A DNA stretch of 64,000 bases from Eudromia elegans (Eukaryota > Chordata > Aves > Tinamiformes > Tinamidae): NCBI GenBank assembly GCA_003342815.1, contig PTEX01000137.1:1523564-1587563 (forward strand). The letters are read 5' to 3'. Position 1 is the stretch's first letter. Every line of letters starts with the position of its first letter. The translations under genes and the position numbers were made by a program. The notes beneath the pieces are model-generated. The model saw only the letters and a program-made list of their open reading frames with translations. It made no database searches and had not been told where the DNA came from. This document shows positions 39,001 through 51,000 of this stretch, piece by piece.

Positions 39001-42000
39001 TGAAACATTTTTTTAATAAGCCTTTCTGCAGTCACTGCAGTTTTTGGACAGATCTGAAATGTCCTTGAAAAAGAAGGGTTCCAGTTTGGGCTTTGTATTC
39101 TTCCAGAGTGAACATCAATGCAAGGAATGCAGATAGATTGTCTGAAATGTCTTTATCTTCTCTTGCTCTCTACAAACATTTAAATCAAAACACAGAATTT
39201 GCAATACTAGACTCTGCCTAATTTATCAGTCCATTCAGCAGACCATATTAGTCATTTGTCATCTGTAGTATTTATTTTTTTTCTCAGACTTTTTGCCATT
39301 TTCAGACTATCATAACATCATTTCTTATTAGGTCTGTGTTATTTAATATCATAAATTCAAGAAATACTCTAATAGGTTTCTCCTGTAGTAGTAGTTTTAT
39401 CAGTCCTAATAGAAGACAGCAAGTTTTACATTAAATGTGTTTTACATATGTTAATGATTTTTTTACTTTAGGGGGGTAATCCAACAGCTACCGTAATTGC
39501 ATTATGTTCAATGAAAGATTTCAATCTGGCTCAAGAAACATGCCAGCTTGCCATTAGAGATGTTGGAGGTCTTGAAGTGTTAATTAATTTACTTGATACG
39601 GAAGAAATTAAATGTCAGGTAAGTGGATTTGTCAAATAGAGCAGTGATTACGCTTTTTTTTTATTAGAATATTTTCTCACTTTTAAAAATTATGTAGGAT
39701 AAAGAATATTTCTTTGCTTTCTCATTTGTTTTCTGCCTTTTATTAATTTGAAAAACTTTATTGTATAAAAATCAAATTTATGATTTTCAATTTAAAAGAT
39801 AAACTGTTTTAGATCATTTTTACATTTTAAGTAATTTTACTACTTTTTGTATTCTTAAATAGTATTTAGTGTCTATTATTTTCTGTGATTTAGATTGGTT
39901 CTTTAAAAATACTGAAGGAAATCAGTCAAAATGCACTGATCAGACATGCAATTGCAGATCTTGAAGGATTACAGATCATGGGGAAAATACTAGAGTCTCC
40001 AGATAAAGACCTAAAATGTTTGGCAGCTGAAACAATTGCTAATGTTGCTAGGTTTAAACGTGCACGACGGACAATAAGGCAAAATGGAGGGATCAAGAAG
40101 CTGGTAAGAAAATATTAAAATCAGTACCTCTTCCACCTGGATATTTTTTCCTAGCAACAGATGTTTTGTTGTATACCTGCCTGTCCTCATAGTATCTGCT
40201 ATCACTAGAAAACAGTATAATATCAGGCTTCCCAGTAAAATTCTTTTTTTTCTTTTGTTAGGTTGGGCTGTTGGAATATATTCCAGTGGGATCATCTCCT
40301 CTAACACCACCCCAAGCAAAAGATTTTGAAATAGCACGCAGTGGGGCTTTGGCACTCTGGAGCTGCAGCAAAAGCTCCAAAAACAAAGAGGCAATTCTTA
40401 AGGCTGGTGGCATTCCTTTATTGGCTAAGTGGCTCAAGTGTTCACATGTAAACATCTTAACCCCAGTAGTGGGGACACTACAAGAATGTGCTTCAGAGGT
40501 AGGTAAACACATACAGCTACGTTATGTCTAATCATAAAAATGATTGGCTAATAAAAGGAAGTATTACCTTTGCCTGTCATTTAAAAACAACCTTTGTCCA
40601 GGACAGGGACTTCATTATGAAGCTTGGACTCAGAAGTGTAAATGCTAGGGTGTGGTAGAAGATTTTGTGAGAAAGTTACAGTTATGATAAAATAAAACCA
40701 ACTTCATTTTTTATTCTAAAGCCAAAAGTAGTTTGTGGAAGAAAATATGTAAAAATGAAAAGATTTTTGCATATTTTCTTCCACAAACTACTCTTGGCCT
40801 TTAGAAGCTAAAATTTCCTTTGTTGTTCATCATCCTTGAGAAATTAAATTTGGCAACCTCTGATATGATTTACTGGTTGGTTAGTATATTTAAATTGTAC
40901 AAAGCTGATCTAGTGAGGGGGCTGAAAAAATGCAATGCAGAGCAAGAGAGTAGATGACACCATCCTTACAAATTGGAGAAGATATCACCTGATCGTTTTC
41001 AAAAAGAATGAATATGTGTTTTCTCTACAGATTTCTGTGACAGATTTTATAACCTTGAGTATATTCAGTTTTTAAATATGAAGACAATTATTTTTACTGT
41101 AGCCAAATGAGATGAGTGGATATTACCCCATTTTTGGAAACATATTTGAAACTCAGGCACGTTGCGCCTAAGCTCAAAAATAGGCATTAATTTTTATGAC
41201 TAATTTGAGACATGGAAGACGTGATTATTTCAAATGATTTTGCATTATGAAAAACACTTCGTATGTTCAAAAATAGTTTCTTGAAACACAGGGACCATGT
41301 GAAGAGACACACATGAGAAATTTTAATTTAAGTTTTCTCTATTGAACAAACAGGAGGTTCAGATTTTAGGTGAAGAGTCACGTGGTCAGATTTGAACACA
41401 TTTTTTCAGGGAAGACTAAATGAATCTCTTAAAGTAATTTCATCTACAATGCCTGTGGGTTAAAATTTGGAGGAAAACATATTGACAAACTTTAATGCTA
41501 ATAACATGCTTTCCTAATCACCTTCTGCGAGTAGATCTGTTATTTTGAGTACTGGCTTTAGGTGAAACGAAGAGGTGCCCCATTCTGGAGCATCTGTTTC
41601 TTCTCCGATTCTGAACATGGAAACACTGTTTTATGTGTTTTAAACAACTTATCTGTTTTATTTGCTGTGTGCTGTGCAGAAGGTAAAGAAACATGTGAGC
41701 ACCTCAACACCTTTCAGAGTGTTCAGTGAGGTTCCTACAAGGCGGGTGCTGCAGCACCTGATTGTACTGCCAATAAGCCCTGCAGAGATTTTAAGCATGT
41801 GATAGAGAAGATCAGTAGTATATTCAAGGCAATCTAGACTACTTTTGCATAAAATTAAGTACAGGACTCCACAAAATCAGAGTCTAAAATTATAGTACTC
41901 ACTATTACTGTGACTAGTGTTATTACGTACTAGAAGAATGAAAAAGATGAAGTCTATCTTTTAGCAAAGTTACAGACTTGCAATAAGGACGGAAGGAATG

Positions 42001-45000
42001 ATTGAAGACCTTGTGAAAAATCTAAGTAGTGAACACGAGGAGCTACAGATGCTTTGTGCAAGTGCCATATTTAAGGTAATTTTATTATTTCAATTGGTAG
42101 ATCAGAGGGAGAGATTAGCACTTGGTTTTCATATCGTTGTCACTTAGTATTAACATTTCTCAGTTTTACTATTTCTCTAAGGCGTGAGAAAATTTTGCAG
42201 AAAATGTTGATAGTTTGTGGCTGAATTTTTATGAGAGTGTTTTAGCTGCACATTTAGTATTGCAGTTCAAGTCCTAGTTGAATTACTCTCTTGGATACAG
42301 GTCCTAAATTGCACAGATAAACAGTTGAGAGGTGTGGGCCATGCTATGCAAAGAGGTGCACAAATTATTTGCTGTTTATTTGTGCACAAAGGGAAAGAAG
42401 ATAAATGTTGTAACATGAAGTAGCTCTTTACTGTCAGAAGTTTCTTAGTAAGTGACTAGCATTTTCAGCTATTTAATAAGTGAGTTTTGCCTTCTTCTGT
42501 AGTAGTTTTCAATAGTTGTAACATAGTGCATATAGCTTTTGAAGAGAGTCTCTTCTACATTTTCAGTAATACATATATTTAATTTGTTGCATAGTGTGCA
42601 GAAGATAAAGAAACACGTGACCTGGTTAGACAGCATGGAGGCCTACAACCACTGTCTGTTTTGCTCGGTAACACGGAAAATAAGCAACTTCTAGCTGCTG
42701 TGACAGGAGCAATCTGGAAATGTGCAGTCAGTGGAGAAAATGTGTCAAAGTAACCATTTAATTTTGCAAATATTAATTATGTTATGTTTTGAATTTACAG
42801 GCCTATTTTATTGTATTGTATTGTATTTTTTCTTCTTGGCTGTGATTCTGTAAAACCATGCCTTATCATCATCATCTGTGCCTTCTGCTTAGGTGCTGCA
42901 GTCCCTAAAGACTGCCACCCAACCTCACCAGGGTACTGTGGAGACTGTGATGTTTCTACAATCTTAAGAGTCAAGGGTGAGAACTGGTGCCTGCAAAGAA
43001 TAATTAAGATATAGGACATGGAGCCAGGGAGTGTACTGTCCATAGAAAATGTTTGACTTAAACGCCCATCCAATATCCCTCTTTGCTTTCTGTAAATCAG
43101 AAACCTGAATTGTGGCTCCAGGTATTCTCCAGAGAGAATAAATAATTTTAGCACTGCAGACATGTATTTAGGTGCACATTAAGGTCATTTGTTAGAGCAA
43201 ATTGTCTCGTTCTAGAGTAGATAGCTAAAATATGTTAAGGTCTGCCTATTATAGTAATATACTGGAGGTTAGATAAGTAGCTTCTGGAGAAACCTCTCTC
43301 AGACACTTAACATAGTCTGGACACCAGCTTCTAGATAAGTGACTTCTACTATAGGTTGGTATTAGAGCCTGGAGTCACTCAGGATGTGACAGCAAGAGTT
43401 AAGTGTCCACCTTTCCTGGAATGACTTAGCAGTTAAGAACAATAGGCTCCCTCCATTCAAATTCATTCATCACTTATGCGCCCTGTCTCAAGAAAATGCT
43501 GGCATCACTGTGCTGGGTTCCCACTGAAGCTAAGCAGCTGTGTACAGAGGAGTACAAGATTCATTGCCTGGAAGGAAAGCTAGTAAGAGTAAACCCCTTC
43601 TGCAACCCTCATTTTGATATGCATTGCTGGACGTGTTGATGTGTTAGATAGACACTGGTTAAAATCAGAAAGAAATCCAAATATCAGGGTTTTGAGTACA
43701 GCTTTTTGCTCAGCTGAAGGAATTCCTCAACTGTTGGTATACAGAGCTCTGGGCTTTACATGTTCTGCTTCTGCATTCTTGGCTGCATAGTAACACCCTG
43801 CTTTTCGGAGGTGCCAATCTCCCTTTTCTCTGAGCTTTGGTGTCTGCACAGAGGCATTCTCACTCTGGAGCAATCTGTGGGGAGGTGGAGTGAATGGCTC
43901 TGACCTTTACTACTAAACTAGACAAGGCCAAAGTGTGGGTTCAGGCTCTATGTCATGATCACCCACACGTTTAAGGGTTAGCACAGTCCCACATACAGTT
44001 TGGCCAGCAGTCCCCCAGACAGTGCCCAGACACTGCTTGGGAAGAGCACAAGGCAGCAGATTGTTCCCATTAGGCAGAAAGGGTGAGGCCACCCTGTATT
44101 GTGAGGATAAGAGATTTTAGCCATATGGATGCTATGTTGTGCCTCTTGTCCTCAGGGCTTGAGAATGAGCCCTTGCCTGTTTTATTTATTAGTATAGCTG
44201 TAGCCAATAATTCTGGCCAAATGCAAACAGATTTTTCCTGGGCTATTCAGATATCTTTGGCAAGTGCTTGAAGCTCCATGAAGGTTACTAGCCAGGCGCA
44301 GCTCCAGCCTTGCGCTGAATTCATGTATATTCTAGTGCTGAGTCTGAAGCAGTAAACCCTGTCCAAACGCAGGGTGGGAGGACACTACAGAAAGGGGAGG
44401 GGGATAATACAAAACCACAAATGTAGATCTGGAGAGACAAGCTTGAATCTGGCACGGGGCTAGAACTAACAAACTGTTGCTTTCTCAGAGCCACTTAGGA
44501 GTCTTCAAACTGCTCCACAGTGCTCCCCGTACCAGGATCTCATTGCTGGGATGCAGGGCTGCCTCAGCAGGGAGCTGATGGAAATGCCTGGGCCAACTAG
44601 CCCGGCTTGCACGTTGAGTGCAAGCAGCCATACTGCTTCTGGATACAAAATGGCCCGAGCCAACAGCGCTGTCGGAGAGTAGCCTGCCTATGGCAGAGCC
44701 AGCCCATGTTATTCCATCTGGGAAACATTCAATCTGCAACACAGATGAAGTTCCCCGAAGAAAATCAGTATTTTTTATTGATACTTTTCAAATGTCATTG
44801 TTCATATTTTTTGTGCTGTTAAAATGTTAAATGTTTCTCTTGAATAGAATTTTGGGACTCTTCCAAATTGCAAGGAATAGGGAAAGATGTTTTTTGTAAG
44901 GCAAAAAATCTGAGTTACGAAAAATGAAGGCTTCTTATTTCTTACTTGTATTAATTGCATTACAATCCTAGTGAATCAACTTGCAAAGATTAACTTTTAT

Positions 45001-48000
45001 CAAAATGTTTCTAATTTGGCTCTCTAAACTTTAAAAATAAGATTTTTTTTTCTTTTTTTCTGTGAAGGAAAAATCACAGGTACAGCTGATTCCTGGAAAA
45101 TTCTGAGTAAATATGAGCTCATGTTCACATTAACAGAGGCTAGGGGCCATGAGGGAAGCACAAGAAAGAACCTTACCCTCAGAGAATTGATCCCTCTAGG
45201 GGAGAAAATATATATATTTGCACAAATGTGTAAGTCAAAGCATAGTTCTTAGGTAAATAGAGTTGGGTATCCCAAGCTGAATTGTCATGATGCATCATAG
45301 AAAATGTACTGAAAGAAGGTAGAATATGTTAAGTCTTAAGAAACCTCTGAATTCTGAACAAAACATGAAGATTACCCTGGTACTGAGGACTAAAGTCCTG
45401 ATCTAAAAGATGAGCCTTTGAGTTTTAGCATGCATATATTTGTAGGATGCGACCTGCAAAAGAAAACAGACTTCCTGGAGTTTTAAAACAAATTTCTTGA
45501 TTTTTCGATATCAAAAGTGCTGTGAAGAGTGAGAACATTATTAGTGTTGCAGTTGACTCAAGTTGCACACATTCCACATTTCTGTCAACTTATTTCCTCA
45601 CTTCAAAATGGAGCGTCACATAATACGATAGGAATTTACGAAAACTATCCATATGACCTTAAGAAAATGCAAATATTAGGCCTTAGCGAGGTATAGAAGT
45701 TATAGAACTTATAGAAGAGGACATACCCACTAAAAGCTGACATTCAGTGAAAAGTAAGAATGACCCTTTGGCTATAGAAAGCTGAAGGAGGTGCTGATAT
45801 ACTGCTATTCCAGCCCATTGTTAATAGGCAGGAAAAAGCAGCGGAAACTAGGGAGCCACTGTATCTGCCAGTCTTCCAGTCTTCTATTGCATCCATATGT
45901 TAAGTTTTAAACAACCCTCAAACTACTCCTCAGAAATATATATTTTTAAAAAAGAATAAGAAATTATGCTGTACATAAAACATGCAAGAACTGACTGGGA
46001 TGGTTTACATGTAATTTCTTTAACAAGTTAATTTACTTACAAAGTTAAGCATCACAGCAGTAACATACAGAAAATAATGACTTTGATTTTATTGCTGTCA
46101 TTTAGACTTCAGGAATATAAAACCTTAGAGGCTTTAGTAGGACTGCTCACTGATCAGCCTGATGAGGTCCTTGTAAATGTTGTTGGAGCATTGGGAGAAT
46201 GTTGCCAAGAGCCAATAAATCGAATTATTATCCGTAAATGTGGTGGAATCCCGCCTCTGGTGAAGCTGCTCACTGGAACAGATCAGGCACTTCTTGTGAA
46301 TGTCACCAAAGCAGTGGGAGCTTGTGCAACAGAGCCTGAAAATATGATGTAAGTTACGTATGTGTGTGTGATATAAGAAAATATGATATAAATAATACTG
46401 CATTTGAAATATTGCAAGAAAATAATCTGGGATATATCAGCAGGTAATTTGGGGGGGACAACATTTAAAGTTCTAAGGTAAAGATAATTTCTTACAAAAA
46501 AATTCTAAGTAGATGTATTTGCAATCAGATATGGCATTGAGTTCACAAATTAGTTACTTAGTATATATAGGGATATTTGAAAAGACATTTCATATTTATT
46601 ACTATTTTAATTCAGGCTTTTGACTGATTATGTACCATTTAGTATAAAATAATCTGAATTAATAACGGACTTAATTTCCTGTTAAACATAGTAGTAGGTT
46701 TTACTTTTATCAGTGCTAACATGAGTTTAACGGATATTTTGTTTTTACAAGCTGTGTGAGTTATTTATGTCCTCTTGCATAATGTGCTATATGGCAACAC
46801 AAATATTTAATTAATATATAGAACACAACAGTTAGGCATTTTTTTGAAAATCAGGTAAGCCTGTAATGAGTTGTTTTTTATTAAAACTAAGTTTCAGCAT
46901 TACAGAGCACCATTTTAAAGTACTGCATGATGATTAAGTGCTTTTCCTTTTCTTCCTTTTACTGTTTTAGAGTCATAGGTAATTGCCTAAGTTACAGAAA
47001 TAATTCCAAAACAAATGTGTTTGTTTACTCTCATGAAAAATGTTTTAAAAACTTTTAAAATTAGTATATGATTTTTATCTTGTCTTTTTTTGTCTTTGTT
47101 ATTCCTTTTATGAACTCAGACTTTTTCTTTTTGACTCTTTTCTCCTGTACTATTACTTCAAAAACAGAAGAATAAAAAGACTTTTACTGAGAGAGTTGTA
47201 GCTCTCCCTAGTTTTGTGATGTAGATTTGCATGACTGACAGAAAAACTTTGAAATTCATGATTAAGTGTTCCAGTAAAATATTCAGGTCAGCATTTACTG
47301 TGTGTGCTTGCTGTTCCCTTACAGGGATATTTACTTCAAGATTTTGGGCATATTTCCCTCCTTATATGTAAGGAGAGTCAGAAAGAGGGAGTTTTATTAA
47401 GCTCCTCCTGTTCTGATTTGCATAATTCACTTGATATTCATATAGCAGTGCAGGGAATTCTTTGCCTGAATAGGACTTTTGTTTCCACGCTTTGGCTGTC
47501 ACCCAGTGGCAAAAGGCTAGATGCTACACAACGGTAAACATGGCTTATAGGAACAGTTAGCCATGTAGCATAAAAGCATACACAAATGAAATCACTTTCC
47601 CTACATATTTCAAACGAAGAATGCTAAACATAAGCCTTTGCTCTACTGTGTTAACCTAAGACAAATAACATCATCATCAACGGAGGAATGTAAATGCCAA
47701 TAAACAGAAAATGTCATTTATAAAACCTCAGGCATACTGCAGCCCGCAGCACTATCACTTGTAATACTCAGTATGGATAGCTTCATACTGGAATGTGGTT
47801 GGTATAAGCCCCAAAAATAACACAAGTTGCTGCTAAAATTGTAATCAGACAGAGTCCATCTTGTTTTTAGGAAGGAGAGAGCATAGGTTGTTTGGGAGGA
47901 AATTCTAAAGAGTTTGCCAAGAGTAGACGAAGGAATGAAATCTCAAATTAGGTTCATATGGAAAAAATCTCTGTTGAAGGTTTGCAACGTTTAGAAAAAG

Positions 48001-51000
48001 TAGGCAGGCTAGATTTTATTCCAGGACTATAATGCACTTTTAATGACTATGTAAAAATCATTACAGATAAATTATTTTTCATAGGAAGACCAAGACACTT
48101 ACTTGAAGCAATGTGTCAGTGTTCAGTCTGGTTCAGTTGTGTCAAGTTTAGAGCTGTAGCACTAGAAGGAATAATGGTGCTGCCTTTTACCAAGGCATGA
48201 GTCTGGCAGGTGGGGGGAATTTTGATGCTGACCCAGCAAACGGTTTAAACAATGCTTAGCTTGAACACTGATATCGATGGAACTGCTCACATGTTGAAAT
48301 GATTTGCTTGGTTGAGTGTTCTGCATCTTGCAGGGTTAGTGTATTCAACCTTACAGACAAACACACACTGGGGCCATCCATTCATCTTCCTTCTCTTTAT
48401 CAGAGACCAATATAGCAGGAGTTGAAACTGTAGTGCCTCATCCAAATGTTTTAAGTAAGTCACCAAAGAAATGAGGGACAATTTACAATATTGCTTTGGG
48501 CGGAATACAGAATTTGGGACTAAAACAATGTGTAGTCTTGTTAGAAAGTACTGAGGGGGCTCATGTTCTTTCTGTATACATTTTCTGAAGCTTTTAACCA
48601 AAAATATTAGGTGAACCCATATTTTGTGTGGAAAATATTCCATATTATCTGTCCAGCATCCCTTACAATGGGGGAACACCCAAGGGGCATTGTTCACAGT
48701 AACTATGGTTTTAGTTGGTTCTAGCACTGGTTTTCCACTGCACAGCTATGTGGTTTGACCACATCCCAAGCATACAAAGACTTGATTGTTTCTCCTCCAT
48801 TGCTTGTCCTGGTGTAACTTAGAGCAATTTTATGGCTGCTGTCCTGGGGCTTAATAACTTGTTTGGCACAACAGCTCCAGAGCAAAGTCTGCAGTCAAAT
48901 GCAGTTAACTAATCAGGATTCAGCTACCCAGACAAAATCTTTTATTTATTTTTTAATGTGTAGTGTTTTGCCTTGGTCAATAAATACCATAAGATGGAAC
49001 AAAAGTAAAAGAAAAGACAACCCTGACTTATCTCTGTATTATTTCCATCCCATTCACACACTGGGTTCTTTTAGAGAAGCACAGGGATATGATCATGCAA
49101 TTGCAAATCATATTGTCAGACATACACAGAACTGGGCTGACTCAAAATTGCATGGGCAACCATATTTTGGCATGCTTTCCTTTGATTGTGTGATTTGCCA
49201 CCTTGATAACAATCTTGTGCTGTGTTGCAACTTTAAAATGATGCAGGAAAGTAGGTCTTCTGTGGGACCTAGGGACATTAGACAGATTTAATGAAGCATT
49301 TGGAACATTTCATTTCACTTCTTACAGTCTCCAGTTAATGGAAGACCGTTAGCTGCAGCAGTGGTGTTTCTGCCAGCACTCCAGTGTCACTGACAGTGTA
49401 GGCAAACACTTTTTTCTGTGGGCATTTATAGAGGTTTGCTGCAATCAGGAATGGTGAGACATGAGAAGTCTGAGCTCTTTGCTTTTTCTGGAGGGTACCT
49501 GTTCGTTTTTTCCTCAATCTATTGGCCTAATCATTCTTATACCTGCTTCTGCATCTACATTCCTGTCAGAATTTTCCGCTTAGCTTTACCCAGTAAGGCT
49601 ACAAAAAAAAAAAAAAAAAAAGAGGTTGATCTGAATGGTCATGTCAAGCAAAATTACCAAGAATTTATATATATATATACACACACAAAGAGTTGATACA
49701 TCTATATGTAGGGAGGGAGGGTTTAGCAACCTCAGTGAACCAGTGTGCCTATTAGACACTTTAAAATCCATTCTTTTTGCAAGGTATTACAGTATTCTGG
49801 TAGATGAGTCTATCGTGCATACAAGGGGAAAAAGTATGAGAAATTTGTCTTTTTATTGATATTAGAATTTGGCTAAAATGGCATTCCATAGATTACGTTT
49901 AAAATCCTTTAAGTAGAAAGAGGAGTGGAAATCAGTGAAGTTGCTTCAAAAGTCAGATAATAACTATAGAGAGGGAAATAATGTGACAATTCTTCCTTTT
50001 GATATGGAATCATAGATTCTCAGTCAGACTGCAGAGCAGTCTCCTGCAGTTTTGATGCATCTCAATGCATCTTTTGCATTTCAAGTCTGTCAAAATTTCT
50101 ATCATTCAGCTATTAAGTATGGAAAGAGGATTCTGCATTTTCTCAGATAAAGAAGCATTTTGTGTATGTAATTTTTTTTTATCATCCAATATCCTAGAAG
50201 GGGAAAATGAACCATAGTTAAAGTAATTTATTTTAATATTCTGCATGTAGAAGTTTCTATTCAGAGAAGTATTGTTACAACTATATGACAGCTAAAACAA
50301 AACAAAACATTCTTCTAGTGCTTATGTCGTCATCTTAAAACAAACAAACAAACAAACAAAAAAACAAACCCCCAACCTTTTCAATGTCTGTCTTTCTGAT
50401 GAACTCTCACAGTGCAAAATATTTGTCACATGATGCTGAAGTAGCTCAGGTATTGTCCTGTCTGCAGTTCCAGTATTCATGTCCTTAACTTTATTTAACC
50501 TTTCCAAAGTACTAAGAGAGTTATAAATGACCAAGAGAAGGGTAGAGAATTTGTCTTCCCATTGTATGAATAACTTTAATTTCATGAGAAGATGATGCAT
50601 AGCTCTGTTGTTTCATTTCGCTATTTGCCTTACAGGTTTTTTTTCCCCTGGGAGTCGTATCAGCATCAATTGCTTAGTTGTGATAATAGCTATCAATAAC
50701 TAACCTCAAATAAATGACAGAAAACTCAGTTTGAGCTCTAGTAAGGCTCTGTTCCTTCCACCCTAATTCCAATCTTAAGGATGTAGAGATGTGCCAAGAT
50801 TCTCTTCGAGAGGACAGCAGCACAAAGCTACTGAGAGCTTGTAAGACTGAATGCGGTTTGATGCTTTTCTCTTTCTGGTCTTCCCGGTTCATCTGACTGA
50901 ACCCGTATCACTTTCCTTACTTTATTTATTAATTTATTCCATGGAATGGTTTCAGACAGGTTCCAGAAGACCAGTTGTGCTCCACTATTAGTTTTTGCAC

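Larger units (their letters stand above)
23269..39471 (+). other. ODAD2 intron 9 (16.2 kb)
   Basis: The largest intron separates the linker from the ARM repeats. It contains a relatively GC-rich stretch near 25560-27130, a perfect 13-bp duplication at 24861-24886, a 16-base C run at 30641-30656 and a TA/CA microsatellite near 31778-31800. No exon matching the ODAD2 family and no CR1 copy were seen. Short open frames on both strands appear to be chance. Confidence 0.85.

Noticed and set aside
43440..43640. 5S-rRNA-derived SINE, suggested by the words gaagctaagcag
   Set aside because: Only about a dozen bases resemble 5S rRNA, with no promoter boxes or tail.
46077..46105. Alternative start codon giving an N-terminal extension of ODAD2 exon 15
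   Set aside because: The sequence between the ATG and the acceptor at 46105 is a hydrophobic translation of the intronic pyrimidine tract. It does not match the family.
48287..49291. Open frames of 146 (minus) and 142 (plus) codons in intron 15
   Set aside because: No retroviral, transposon or host-protein motif recognised, and they lie inside an intron without exon-like borders.
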